In this document: positions 11,928-23,364 of the stretch, in pieces | How positions within the stretch are numbered: the first letter of the stretch is position 1 | Layout of the letters: each line of letters starts with the position of its first letter | Assembly: GCA_030762935.1 (NCBI GenBank) | Contig: CM060881.1 | Location: forward strand, 104,508,501-104,572,500 | From: Hymenopus coronatus | Lineage: Eukaryota > Arthropoda > Insecta > Mantodea > Hymenopodidae | Direction: 5' to 3' | Length of the DNA stretch: 64,000 nucleotides | Notes under the pieces: model-generated | Told to the model about the DNA's origin: nothing | Database searches by the model: none | The model's input: the letters and a program-made list of their open reading frames with translations, nothing else | Position numbers and translations under genes: made by a program

Positions 11928-12923
11928 GGTTCAGTATCGGTAGAACAATTTCTCTATTATGTATCTTGCATTCATATTTACACTTCGGCTATTTGGTGAT
12001 AACTCGCAGTCGTAACACAAAGAACTGTAAAAACTTATCAGAACATATATCAACATAATAAAACTAGCTCCTTAAATTGGTTAAAACCATTGTAATCGCA
12101 TTGTAACTATAACAGTATGAGAATTAATTTGTAACGAGAAATCTTCACATTTATACCAGTGAACAGGAACAGACACCCTGGTAAATAATTGGTATCGAAT
12201 ACAATTCGAAAGAAACGGTCTTCTTGATAAGTGTTGTACTCACTTGCGTAGGTTACGTTAGCGCAGAACTTTGCCGCAAGCTTAATATTATTCCGCCACT
12301 TTCACTTAGACAGGCATAAATGTAGTTATCAATAGTTTTCGTTTTGGACTGGTTTCTGTAATAAACAGTATAGAACGAAGAGAGATAACGCATGTTACAC
12401 ATTGTATTTACCCACTTCATGCACGGAGCAAGGATGTTGCACAAACTTAGGCGAGTTGGTGGTATTTGATCTAAATCATCGTCATCATCATCATCATCAT
12501 CTTCAGTATAGTAAGCCTTAAGGCATGTTCCAACTGAGGGAGAATTATCCTTCTATTAATAGGACAGTTAACATCTAAAGCCTTCTGGTGTGTAATTTAG
12601 TCTATCACCGTCCATTAGCAATATGTAATCATGGTACTTAATTTTATTTAAATTGTTTTCATTCAGACTAAATATATTTAACTTATTCATGATCTAATTA
12701 TTATTTATTTGATCAACTGCTGTAATATAATACCTATTAAAGAATCAATGTCTTTTATTTCAATTTTTCTTCAGTCAAATCTATTTTATGCCCAATTTTT
12801 AAAGCCATACATCAACAACTATACAACTATCACCTTACAGAATTTTAATTGTGTATCAGTCTTGTTTTGTATCTTCAATTACTATGTATTCTACCGCACA
12901 TGTGTTGAAATCTATACAATTTA
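11928..12923. other. Unassigned stretch with a CAT/ATC tract
   Basis: AT-rich sequence. A short (ATC)n run lies at about 12477-12503. Small frames (12253-12444 minus; 12709-13068 plus, 119 codons of hydrophobic low-complexity sequence that runs into the next mariner element) are not convincing genes. Confidence 0.45.
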
Positions 12924-14836
12924 CGAGGGTCGTTTGATAAGGTGTGGGAATAAAATCAAAATAGCGACATTCTCTAATGCGCTAGGTCCATCTATGTTCC
13001 AATGCTCGGGTTCTTCCATTTTGAAAATGAGATTCCTCGTCAACTCCAGCAAACATTTCTTCATTTAAAGAAAATCTCTGTCTTCTGAGGAAACTTTTGA
13101 GCTTAGGGAACAGAAGGAAATCTGACGAGCCATATAATTAGGTGGGTGGAGCTACAGCAGTACCTCAGCTCCTGTATTTTTGTCATGGCAACGTCACATG
13201 TGTGCGGGCGCGCATTGTCCTGATGTAAGATTACTTTCTTCCTTGCTAAACCTGGCCCTTTTTAACGTACCTTTTCTGTAGTTGTCCAAGAAGCTAGCAT
13301 AGTATTCTCCCATAGCTGTTTGACTATTACGAAGGTAAATAATCCATCAGGAATCCCTTTCACAACCCAGAGAATTGATGTCATGACCTTTCCAGTATTG
13401 CCTATACTTTCTTTGGAGGTGGATAATCCACAGTTCCAATTTTTTTAATACAGAGTGGTCCAAAAAATGTAGACACTGTTTAACAGTCCCTAACTTGCAA
13501 ACCAATAGGCGGAAACATCTCATTTTTGGTAGTGTAATAGCGGTGTCTGATGACAGTCGCCATATACGTAAACATTCTTTTGTTGTTGTTACATGAGTAA
13601 ATATGGTCGGCGCAAGGCTTATATTCGATGGACAGAAGCCGGTTTTGAAGTGGTACATTAGGTTAGAAAACATTAGTGAGGTTCAACGCCAGTGGTGAAA
13701 CGAGTATCATCAAACAAAGCCACCGACAAGTTTAACAAATGCGCGCGTTTGAGACAAGTTTGAAGTCGACGGCTGTGTTACAGATGTACAGAAAAAATTA
13801 TCTGGACGACCTGTAAGAGCAACAAGTCCAGCCAAATGTTTACTTCCAACAAGATGGTACACAAGCCCACTATCATAATCGTGTCAGGGAGTAAGTAGCT
13901 CAACGAAAATCTACCTGCATGATGGATAGGCCGAAGAGGTGCTGTAGAGTATCCCCCACGTTCCCCCGACTTAACGCCTGTGGATTTTTACCTATGGGGA
14001 ACATTAATGGATGTCGTTTATGGAACAAAAGCCACGCACATTGGATAATCTACGAGAATGTATCGTACATTCGTGTGCTGATATCCATACTGAACACGTT
14101 GCAGTCGGTAGTTCGGTGGCATCGTCTGTGTATGGATGTTAATAGCGACAATTTCGAACACCTACAGTGATATCTGTTAAGTTGGACTTTAAGCTACACT
14201 TGCCTATAAAATGAGACATTTCTGCCAATTAGCTTGCAAGTTATGGAACATTAAACAGTGTATACACTTTTTGAACCACTCCGTATATAGCAGTTGGCCC
14301 ATGCTTCATCTGTGGTCACGAACCGGTGCAAAAATTCTTGTGGGTTTTTCTGAAAACGGGCCAAACATTGTTCAGAAAGTTGCACTCTGATGCTTTCCTG
14401 ATCTTGTGTTAACAGTCTTGGCCCCCATAGGTAATTTTTCACACCCAATTCCTCAGTCAATATGTGATTCTCCTTTCACATTATATCTATTCAGTTGAGC
14501 AATTCCTCGCACTTTCAGTCGGCGATACTCCAAGACCTTTCGTGGACTTTTGTAACCATTTCTGGGATGGTGATGTTGACCAATCGGCATAAACCTTATT
14601 TATTTTCATGCTTTTCTTTACAAAATACCTTTATCACACACGAATCTCGGTTTTTTCATCTTCAAAAATCCTTAGACGAGAACTACAATAATAAGCAGTC
14701 CGCAACATAGCTCTTCCCTAGAGCACTGAAATGTCACCAGTGCACTTACAAAGGAGAGCTAGTTATTGCCTCAAAATCGTGTTGTGCTAGCGAGTTCCAT
14801 TGTTGGAGATTCTGAAAACTTATCAAACGATCCCCA
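12924..14836 (-). mobile_element. Mariner element interrupted by a second transposon
   Basis: The ends share an inverted repeat: left ACGAGGGTCGTTTGATAAG at 12924, right CTTATCAAACGATCCCC ending near 14835. The minus strand carries a decayed mariner transposase in two blocks. The block at 14288-14460 reads MTEELGVKN, QDQESIRVQLSEQ and FVTTDEAWA, the region of the first catalytic aspartate. The block at 12950-13440 continues with GKVMTSILW and an H-Q-D/G-N-A-R/P-A-H catalytic region near 13200-13250. The sequence between them (13451-14283) is a separate inserted element. Multiple frameshifts make it inactive. Removing the insert restores the expected block order, which supports the nested reading. 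Confidence 0.8.
13451..14283 (+). mobile_element. Nested Tc1/mariner-superfamily element (deleted)
   Basis: Bounded by long imperfect inverted repeats (about 75 bp). It starts CAGAGTGGTCCAAAAAATGT and ends with the complement of that motif at 14283, flanked by TA on both sides (13449-13450 and 14284-14285), the usual target duplication. Plus-strand coding remnants start at the ATG at 13593 (MSKYGRRKAY). They continue with DKFEVDGCVTDVQKKLSGRP (helix-turn-helix region, DUF4817-like) and end with VYFQQDG, then SPDLTPVDFYLWG in shifted frames near 13950-14010. The middle of the transposase, including the first catalytic aspartate, is missing. Confidence 0.8.
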
Positions 14837-15242
14837 TAAGTTAATGTGACTTATCATGTGATGCGTCGCACTTTAGATAATTCAAATGATAGACTTGCTC
14901 TACCGGTTCATTATTTACCTACATTAATTTTGATCTGACTGATTGCTTACCTTCAAATGCATTTCTTTGATCTTATTGTTGAAATGTAGAAACGTTAAGT
15001 AGTTGTTATTTCATCTAATTAATGAGTAGCCTTTGGAGTTCATGCTCTGTTTGAGCAACAATACCTAATCTACATTTGTGTAAATGAAATTCAGTATTTT
15101 TCATCACCTCCTGCTATGTCCCTGATATTGTTTACTCAATATTTCTGAAGTTTTAGATATACATTAATAATAGGAAGAATAAAATAAATGGAAGAGACAG
15201 AAATAAGTAGGAAACTTCCGAAGCTTGTTTATGGAAAAAAAC
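14837..15242. other. Unassigned AT-rich stretch
   Basis: No repeat family, frame or structure recognised between the mariner element and the next R850 copy. Confidence 0.5.
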
Positions 15243-16003
15243 TGATGTCTTTCATTCACATAGCTTTCTCTACATCTCTGAAACAAAATATTGTTAGAAA
15301 GCTTATGCTTCTATTTACTCCATGCTAATCAGACAAAACTGGCAGAAATATTCTTATTACTTGCCTCCTTGTAAGTAGAAGCGAAATAAGGGAGCACCAT
15401 AGGTTAAGGTGATGGTCAAAAGCTGATTGCTATGCGACTGAAGTTTTTAGAGCTGAAACCAATAACAAGGAATATCTCAAAAACAATCAACTCCATGAAA
15501 AAAATGTATATAACATAAATTGCTTGTTTTAACGTGCTCTACATTTTTTGTGAGATACGTTTTTGTCCGTCTCTTACGGTTTAGCAGTTATGCAAAATTC
15601 CGTCAAATTCATCCAGAATAAAGTAGTGTTCAGAGGCTACTCCCAGAAAATTCAAAACACCATTTTATCTTTCAGGTAAATATCTTCAATATATGATATT
15701 TAATCAAAATCGCTAGCCATTTTTGAAAAAAATTAAAATTTTGGACATAAGTTCCATGTAAAGGGAAATTTTCGAAAATGTTTCCATGTAAAGAGTAGTT
15801 AGGGGTGGGGAAATTTTCTTGAAAATCTTCGTGTCGCATCCTTGGAAGATACCAAACTTAAATACCAAGTTTATATTCAACGGTCTTTTTGTTTTTAAGC
15901 TATGCTCTTCAAAGATGCAGATACACACATGTGGACCTTTTTCTAAAAATGAATGCAAACCTTCTCTATACTCTGTACATAGTACGTGTAGAGAAAGTAA
16001 AAA
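15243..16003 (+). mobile_element. R850 element with internal deletions and a small duplication
   Basis: Complete at both ends (ACTGATGTC head, TGTAGAGAAAGTAAAAATT end) but only about 760 bp. The block from the dinucleotide TG after GACTGAAG to AGAGCTGAAACC is deleted. The TTCCATGTAAAG block is duplicated (15750 and 15781). The segment after the microsatellite is shortened. Confidence 0.88.
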
Positions 16004-16440
16004 TTGAACACGGCTCATCATAAGAGAGGACACTTCATATTACTTCGCTAAATATTAAAATATGGGCACTTTTTAATTCTGAAAGAGAAGCAGGAAGAAA
16101 AGGAAAGAAGACAGCCACGTGTCAGTAAAACTGAACAGACTAAGAACGAAAGCAAACAGCACCAGCAACAACAATAAGACGTCTCTTCTGCGCTTCTATA
16201 CAATAAGAAATTATTTTCCAAGTGCTTTCAATGTCTATATTCGAGAAAGAAAACATATTATAAGCACCATTATCTCGTGCTTTGAAAAGCACTGCAACAG
16301 ATAAGGTCCACACTCGCACAATAAAGTAAAAACAGAAAAATGAAGCCTTCCGCTTCTATGGCAACTTCACACAAACCAGCGAAGTACAAGGTTCACATTA
16401 TTAGTATGTACTTGTACATCTTTATCTTCTTTAGCACATG
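16004..16440. other. Unassigned stretch
   Basis: AT-rich with purine-rich runs. A 61-codon frame at 16119-16304 is basic and low complexity and not a credible gene. Confidence 0.45.
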
Positions 16441-16512
16441 GTAGAGAACATAAAAAGGTATTGTATTCCATCCAATAATTCGAGATTTCACCTGATATAC
16501 ACGTTTTGAGAC
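16441..16512 (-). repeat. R850 fragment (hairpin-end side)
   Basis: Reverse-orientation fragment from GTAGAGAACATAAAAAGGTA to the block equivalent to ACGTTTTGAGACC. It directly abuts the head of a plus-orientation copy, giving another junction between opposite copies. Confidence 0.75.
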
Positions 16513-16516
16513 CTGA

Positions 16517-17409
16517 ATAAAAATATCTGATGTGTTACACTCACATGACTTTCTCTAGATACTCTAAAAACAAACTACTTACAAAAGATCTTCTTTCTAC
16601 ACCAAGCTAATTGAGTTAACATTAGCAGAGTGTTTAAATTACTTAGTTCCTTATAAGTAGAAGGGAACTAAAGGTACGCGCTATGCAAAAGTGACAGTCA
16701 AATGCTTTTAAAGCTGTCGTTAGGCGATTGTCATTGCAAATCGCTTCTTTGCTTGACCAGGAGTTGAACAAAAGAAAAGAGGATACTTCCTGTCTCAGAA
16801 AAGTAAGAGTACTTTACAACTGAAACTAATAACAAGGCATGTCTCTAAAACGGTAATTCCACGAAAAAAATTGTATAGGATATAAATTGAGCATTTTAAT
16901 GAGATACATTTTTTGTGTTGCAAGTTTTTGTGTATCTCTTGCTGTTTACTAGCTATGCATAATTAAGCAAAATTCATCAGCAATAATCAGGTCTTTAGAA
17001 GCTATTCCCAGAAAATTCAAGATATACATTTTATTTGTGATGGAATGTGTTTAAAATGTGGTTTTTAATCAAAATAGTTAGAGCCATTTTTAAGAATTTC
17101 AAAATTTTCGGAAATGTTTCCATGTAAAGGGTAGTTAGTGGTGGGGGGATTTTCTTGAAAATCTTCTTCTCGCACCCTTGGAAGATATCAAACTTAAATA
17201 CCAAGTTTGGTATTTAACCGTCTTTTCGTTTTGGAGCTATGCTGTCCACAGGCACACAGACAGACAGACACACACAAACCTCTTTCTGAAAATGATTTTT
17301 TTGGTTTCAGGGGGTCCTAAAACATTACTTCCGGTGAAATCTCGGTATCGAATTTTTGAGTGCAATGAATTTTGAATTTTGTACATACAGGACTAGAGCA
17401 AGTAAAAAT
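16517..17409 (+). mobile_element. R850 element, full length
   Basis: Runs from TCTGATGTGTTACACTCACA to a degenerate end AGAGCAAGTAAAAATT. Both conserved palindromes are perfect here: GATTTTCTTGAAAATC at 17148-17163 and ATACCAAGTTTGGTAT at 17198-17213. The tail hairpin is partly deleted. The 65-codon frame at 17178-17375 recurs in several other copies and is treated as an incidental frame. Confidence 0.9.
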
Positions 17410-17412
17410 TAT

Positions 17413-18300
17413 GCTAAAAATATTTAGATGCATTTTCCGTCTGTGTGTATATGTACGTGTGTGGGGGGGGGGGGCAGGACAGCTCAAAAACGAAAATTCG
17501 ATTAAGTATCAAACATGATTAAAGATTTGAAACTTTCTCGGTATTTATAATTACAGATTACTTCACGGGATAGCAACCGAGTTAAATTGGAATCCAAGCT
17601 TTCGACCATCTTGACTCTGAGGTCTTACGAAGTCAGACCAAACGTGACGTTTAAGTCCAGTAACTTTTAAGAATGCACCACAAGGACTTTCAAGAAAATC
17701 CCCCACCTCCAACTAACATTTATATGGATATTTTTCGAAAATTCTAATTTTCTCAAAAAGTGCAATAACGATTTTTATTAAAATGGCATATGTTTTGCAT
17801 ATTTTCATTACAAATGAAATGTATATCTTGAATTTTATGGTAATAGCCTCTGAAGACCTCTTCATTCTAAATAACTTTTGTATAACTTTTGCATAACGGT
17901 AAACGTAAAGGATAGACAAAAACATACTACAGAAACGATGTACATCTCGTTAAAACACACAATTTACGTCATATACATTTTTCTACATATAACTATTTAC
18001 GACATATTCCGAGTTATTGGTTTCAGTTTTAAGCTGCATAAACGGATCTCAAACGGATGTCCTCTCTTTTTGTCTGTCTTTTGTTTATTCCTAGAACCAA
18101 ATTTCAATTGTTTCAGATAGCGACCGCCTTTTAAAAGTTTTGACTAATGCTTTAGCCTGTGTATTCCCTCGTTTCCCTCCTACTTATCAAAACGCAAGAA
18201 ATAAGAGCAATTCTGGTAACGTTTGTCTCGATTAATATGATTTAGATAAAAAAATACTCTTTCGTAAAAAAAAGTTAGTGAAACTGTTAGATAGAGCCAT
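17413..18300 (-). mobile_element. R850 element with an internal foreign segment
   Basis: Reverse copy lacking its hairpin end. It contains a run of 12 G at 17463-17474 next to the GT tract. The alignment to other copies is broken between about 17520 and 17670 by unrelated sequence, replacing the ATACCAA palindrome region, and then resumes at the TTTCAAGAAAATCCCCC block. The end at about 18290-18300 is decayed. Confidence 0.82.
17520..17670. other. Insertion or replacement inside an R850 copy
   Basis: About 150 bp, richer in G+C, absent from all other copies in the window. No inverted repeat or target duplication was confirmed. Origin unknown. Confidence 0.5.
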
Positions 18301-18584
18301 TCGATGTTTTTGCTATTGTTTAAACATTATGCCACTTTCATCCTATGTAATGTTATGTGATTTATACATAAATCATTTACATAAGTATTATAGTTAAAAG
18401 AATAAATAGTAAATATTTTCACTAAAATTATTTAACGTAAATGTGATAGTTAACATAATAGGTAATTGATATGTAGTTCTCTAACATAAAGAATATAATT
18501 TTGAGAAGTAATAAAGTGATATATAATAATATATATTTTAAATTCTTTAACAATAATATTGCAGTTAACATACCAGGTGGTCAA
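18301..18584. other. AT-rich stretch, nothing recognised
   Basis: Very AT-rich, with TAATATAT-like runs and no feature. Confidence 0.5.
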
Positions 18585-18720
18585 TCTGCCCCATATTTGA
18601 AGTGTGCAGATATCCCTTCGTGTGCGTTAAAACAGTTGCAGAACTAAACGGAGATATCCCATGTTAAAACTAGTAAGTGAGGAGCTGACTGAGTGACCTT
18701 TGTTTTACTCTACACACAGG
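18585..18720 (+). repeat. Half of a foldback/MITE-like element
   Basis: The segment with TATTTGAAGTGTGCAGATAT, GTTGCAGAACTAAACGG and GAGCTGACTGAGTGACCT matches the left arm of the complete foldback element at 54393-54686. The right arm is not present downstream, so this is one arm only. Confidence 0.6.
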
Positions 18721-19513
18721 CGTGGTCGAGTAGAGTTTTCACTTTAATGAAAAAAGGTTTGCTTAGTTTCTTTGCTGGCGGTAGTTGCTAGCTTAAGAAC
18801 AGACACGCTGCTGTCATGGGTTGGTATTCTTTTCCGTTTATCAATATTAAGTCTCTTCGTAAAAACCTTAAAAGATTCCTGGTAATAGTATTACTTATAA
18901 TAAAGACCACATGTATCACAAATCATCTTCAAATTTAAGTTCAAACAAAGCAAGCAGGATGAAAGAACAAATCTATGCTGTTAAGTTGTTCATAGAAATG
19001 CAAGAACCCTAATATCTCTAGTGGGTGATAGGTTTTAAATGCCGAACGTTTGAGAACAATATTACATTAGTTTGCCAAGCCACTCCATGCAGGATAGACT
19101 TTAATCAGATATTTAAAACAATAGATAAAATGACAAAACGCTTAAAACTATAAACTATACATAATTTGAAAGAGGATGTTTCATATATGTTTCATAAGCA
19201 AACAGCATAACAATAACAGTAAATATTGCATTATGCACCCGATCATCTTAAGGTTGTCACTGCCGAAGAAACTGTACCGTTGACAAGCCCGAAAGAAACA
19301 TATGATGTGGCCCCTGTTAGTTTAGGTGACACAGGCAAAACCTTTTAACCTACATTTTTGGGCACATTTACGTGACCAAGTAAGGCAACGGGCAAACCTA
19401 CACACCCTCTCTTTCAAATCCGTGTCTAACAAATCTAGGAGTGCCACAGGCACAAGATGATAAAATAACAAACTCAATATGGACAAGCCCCTATGGCATG
19501 AGGACGGTGATGA

Positions 19514-19558
<45 letters not shown>

Positions 19559-20942
19559 TAATAATAATAATAATAACAACAACAACAACTTAGTTTGGGC
19601 ACGGTTGCGATTTGCTTGCACTCTGGTTAGAAGGTAAGTGCTCATAGAGTTTCTCCGGGACCTCCCTCTCCCCAAAAACTCTAAGCAAACGACTGTACCT
19701 GTATTGCCTAAGAGTATGAAGTCCAATGGAAGACGTTTAGGTTTTGATAACTTCAGAAACTATATTGTAATCCATTGAAATAGTGGTTTACGTTTACGTT
19801 TATAGTGTAAATCACACATGAAACTGATCATTTCATCCGCAACAATACAGATTATTTTGTTCATACTATTTATACATTATAAGAAAAACTTATGTTTACA
19901 ACGAAACGTATATTTACTTCCATGCCGATTTACACCTTCTATAGCCCGAACCCAGTAGTGCACAGAACTCTTGCCTCTCGCCTCTCCGCTTGCTAGTAAA
20001 CAACGCACAAGTATACCAGAAGTTAACTTACCCGAATCATAATAATAATGATAATACGTAGGTAGGTAGGTAAGGAGGTAATAATAATAGATGGATAGGT
20101 AAGCAAGTAAGTAAGTAAATATGTAAGTACGTTTTTAAAAGAATTAAGAATAATAAAGTTGAGGATGCAATAGCTTGAATTAAAACATATTTTAATTAAG
20201 AATCAGTGGAGTATACATCTTTATTGGAAGATAACAATGGAATGAAGGAGAGTAAATTAATTTCTAGATATATTCATACTCCTATTCATGACAGACAGGC
20301 AGAAGAGTTTGGCATGTTGGGATCTACTGACTAACCAGAATGACTGGCAATAAACGGAAAATTTCCTGGCTAAATTGCGGAAGTCAGATAAAATATGATC
20401 AGCTATAATTTAATGTGTATTTTTTTTTCTCGTTCATTTTCTTTACTTTTTTATTTTGCTTCCTTTTTGTCACTTTTAACGCATGTCTGAAAATTTTGAA
20501 ATCAATTCCCCTGCAGTAAGTGTTTGTGCTATAACTAATAATAATTTTACAGCAAAAAAAAAATATCTGTATTTCTCTCTAGTAATAAGTCTCAGAGGTT
20601 TTCCCAAACACCCGATTTCTTGGGAATCGATAACCAGGAATACCCATTCTGAAACAGCTTCTGAAACAGTTGATATACACTCAAATCATGCACAAATACA
20701 AATAACGTAAATAACAATGAATAAGGTTACTGACAACAGTAAACATGGCCTTGTGGGTATTATCTGCAAATACCAATACATTGTACGAACGATGGAGGTG
20801 GTATGTTACCCGTGAATTCCCTACCTGGAATGTAAATATTTTGCTAACCCTCTTTAACTGACATGGTCATTTCGGAGGCTTTTGATCTATAACAACGTTA
20901 CTCTGTAGGTAATTGGCATTAGGTTAACCATTTTATATCATT
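18721..20942. other. Unassigned stretch with microsatellites
   Basis: Contains an (AAT)n/(AAC)n array at about 19516-19590 and tetranucleotide GTAG/GTAA runs at about 20056-20130. The 134-codon minus frame at 19322-19726 gets about 20 leucines from the AAT array and is not a convincing gene. No repeat family was recognised in the rest. Confidence 0.45.
19516..19590. repeat. (AAT)n-(AAC)n microsatellite
   Basis: AAT triplets with one GAT interruption, ending in five AAC triplets. Confidence 0.95.
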
Positions 20943-21085
20943 AAACACACGCATATTCACTCTCATATTCATACTTCCAGAATCTGTGGAGGATAGGAAA
21001 TGATTCTGGTTAAAGAAAAATTACCCACTCCAGCAGGGAATCGAGCCTGCGATCTCCGAGTGAGAATTAAGCTCGCATTACTCTC
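20943..21085 (-). mobile_element. tRNA-derived SINE, family S1
   Basis: Second copy of the sequence at 10258-10411, same orientation and more diverged. It has the minus-strand B-box-like GGCTCGATTCC, the body AATTTTTCTTTAACCAGAAT and a CA-type tail. The tRNA-like head is shortened at 21085. Confidence 0.78.
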
Positions 21086-21099
21086 TTGTTTATTGACAT

Positions 21100-22358
21100 T
21101 AGCTTAAAAAGCTGAGTATAAACATCCTCACACGGGAAAAGAGAACTACGTGGCAAGACAAAATTACCCAGAAAATTAGTAATGTTTTATTTAACACGGG
21201 GGGATAACGCTGAGATGTGGCAAGTAGTAAAGCATTTAAGAGGTAACCGTCAGGCGCCCAACGAAATCTCGCCCGGAAAACGGGCAATGCATTTTATGGG
21301 AATATTTGGGGAAGGTGAAGGGAAAGTGATTTTTATAATAAGGGAAGTGCAAATTTTGGGAAATCTTGAGATCCCAATACTGGACGTGGAAATATCAGCA
21401 CGAGAAATAGCACAGGTGCTGAGGAGCCTGAAGGGAGGCAACGCTCCAGGGTTGGACGGATTGCCTCCAGAAGTTTTTAAAGCCGTAGCCAATGTTAATA
21501 AGTTTGGTAGGAGTATGCTCCAGATATGTAACAGATCATTTTTTGAGGGGAATTACCCTACCTGTTAGGGAAAGGTATTATTCATCCCATTTATAAAGGG
21601 AAGGAAACTATTAGGAATCCGGATATCTATAAGGGGGTTGCTATGTTGCCAATTATTTATAAAATGTATTGCAGAGTGTTATATAACCGGATAAAGGACT
21701 GGGAATCTAAATTTGGCAAACTTTAAAAATTTCAAATGAGTTTCAGAGAAGAACACAGTACCATAGATGCCGTTTTTTTTTTTTATTAGACACTTTAAGA
21801 ACGAAACAAATTGTTAATTAAGCGGGGAAAGCTTCATTGTGCATTTTTGGACATTAAGAAGGCATTTGACTCTCTCAATCGAAATGCTCTATAGTATAAA
21901 CTGGGCAGAAAGGGATTATCAAGTAAAATGATTAGAGCATTGCAGGCAGTCTATCAAAATGTCGAATTCTGTGTAAAATACGACAGATACAGACTGTCGG
22001 AGAGCTGCCGAATCTATCGGGGAGTGAGGCAGATTTGTATTTTATCTTGCTTGCTATTTAATCTCTTTGTAGATGATATTACTGATGCATGATAGAGAAT
22101 ATCCAAGCACCAGTAGTAGCGGATTTGCATATCCCAGCACTTTTATACGTGGACGATTTAGTATTGTGCTCTACGACAGTTAACGGATTGCAACGAGGAC
22201 TGGACAAACTTAAGAATTATTGCGATGAATGGCTACTTACAGTTAATGTGGATAAGACTAAGGCAATGACTTTCAAAAATGGTTCTGTTTATGGCAGGAA
22301 GAAGACTTGGACATATGCAGGACAGATACTGGACAAGTTTAAATCTTTTGTGTACTGA
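21100..22358 (+). pseudogene. Non-LTR retrotransposon reverse transcriptase, broken
   Basis: Open frames at 21182-21568 and 22089-22358, with a shifted, stop-interrupted stretch between, translate to a reverse transcriptase. In order these are VLRSLKGGNAPGLDGLPPEV (fingers), GIIHPIYKGKE and LPIIYKMYCRVLYNRIKDWE. Next come motif A AFLDIKKAFDS (21841-21873), then RGVRQ and LLFNLFVDDIT, and the catalytic YVDD box (22146-22157) followed by GLDKLKNYCDEWLLTVNVDK. Upstream endonuclease and downstream 3' sequence are absent. At least two stops and two frameshifts make it dead. The 3' end is fused into an R850 copy at about 22360. Clade not determined. Confidence 0.9.
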
Positions 22359-22359
22359 A

Positions 22360-22807
22360 ATCCACAGTTTTGTGGAGTAGGCTTTTGTCTATCTCTTACG
22401 GTTTAACCGTTGTGTAAAATTCTGCATCCAGAATGAAGAGATCTTCAGAAGCTATGCCCAGAAAGTTCAAAATATACATTTTATACTTGAATATGAACCA
22501 TGTTTGAGAAAAACAATATTTTTAGAATTTTTCCATATAAAATGCACCTTGTAGCGGGTGGTGGGAGGGGGGGTTCTTGAGAGTCTTCCTGTCGCATCCT
22601 TGGAATATAATAAACATAAATACCAAGTTTGGGATTTAACGGTGTCTTCGTTTTTCAGCTACGCTGACCACACACGGACCTTTTTATAAAACTGCTGTTC
22701 TTGGACTCAGAGGAGAGCTAAATATATTTCCGGTGAAATATAGACATGGAACTTTTGAGTGGCATACAGTACCTTCTCTAGCTACTATATACATTGTATC
22801 CACATAC

Positions 22808-22808
<1 letters not shown>
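22360..22808 (+). mobile_element. R850 element, 5' truncated, fused to the reverse transcriptase remnant
   Basis: Begins at the block GGCTTTTGTCTATCTCTTAC (about 22379) and continues through a shortened palindrome region and the CACACACGGACCTTTTT block to a degraded hairpin at 22770-22800. The microsatellite is minimal. A GA repeat sits directly at the tail end. Confidence 0.82.

Positions 22809-22809
<1 letters not shown>

Positions 22810-22853
<44 letters not shown>
22810..22853. repeat. (GA)n microsatellite, 22 units
   Basis: Perfect GA dinucleotides in place of the GTGTAGAGAAAG end of the R850 copy. It probably grew from the GAGA motif of that end. Confidence 0.95.
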
Positions 22854-22855
<2 letters not shown>

Positions 22856-23364
22856 AATAACATGACGCGAGTTGATGTTTTACATCAAAGCCCGTATTGT
22901 CGCATCTGGGTGAAACTGGTCCCACCTGTGTTTAATGACCTCTAATTCTGTAAATTTCTAGCCACGTCATGGCCGTCAATATAACCAAGCTGGTAGGCTC
23001 ACAGAGTTTCAGATTCATCCGTAAATTCGAAGGGTACACTTGAATTAGAGAGAGAAAGAGCGAAATAATAGTAAACTGTGTGCAAGCCTGGAAGCAAAGA
23101 TAAATATTATGCTACAGCATTAAAATTAAAGGAAATTTGTAACAGTAGTATATCTGAATAAAGAGATATTGTTATAATACATTAGAAGTAGAGTAAGTAT
23201 GCTACAAACCTTGGCCGTAAGGCACACAATCCGTCTCTCCGTAACGTGCTGAATACTTGGCTGGCCGTCACAAGCCCATCACCCATACACAACTGTGTGG
23301 TCGTCAAATAAAATCAAAAAACACATTAACAATTATCAGAATAAACATAAAACATAGCTTATGT
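22854..23364. other. Unassigned stretch
   Basis: No feature recognised. The last part probably includes the 3' untranslated end of the transposase remnant that follows. Confidence 0.4.

Noticed and set aside
13347..13673. 108-codon minus-strand frame across the left edge of the nested element
   Set aside because: It crosses the boundary of two transposons on the non-coding strand of the inner one; a chance frame.
19322..19726. 134-codon minus-strand open frame
   Set aside because: A run of about 20 leucines comes from the AAT microsatellite. The flanks are unrecognised and the frame is best explained by the repeat.
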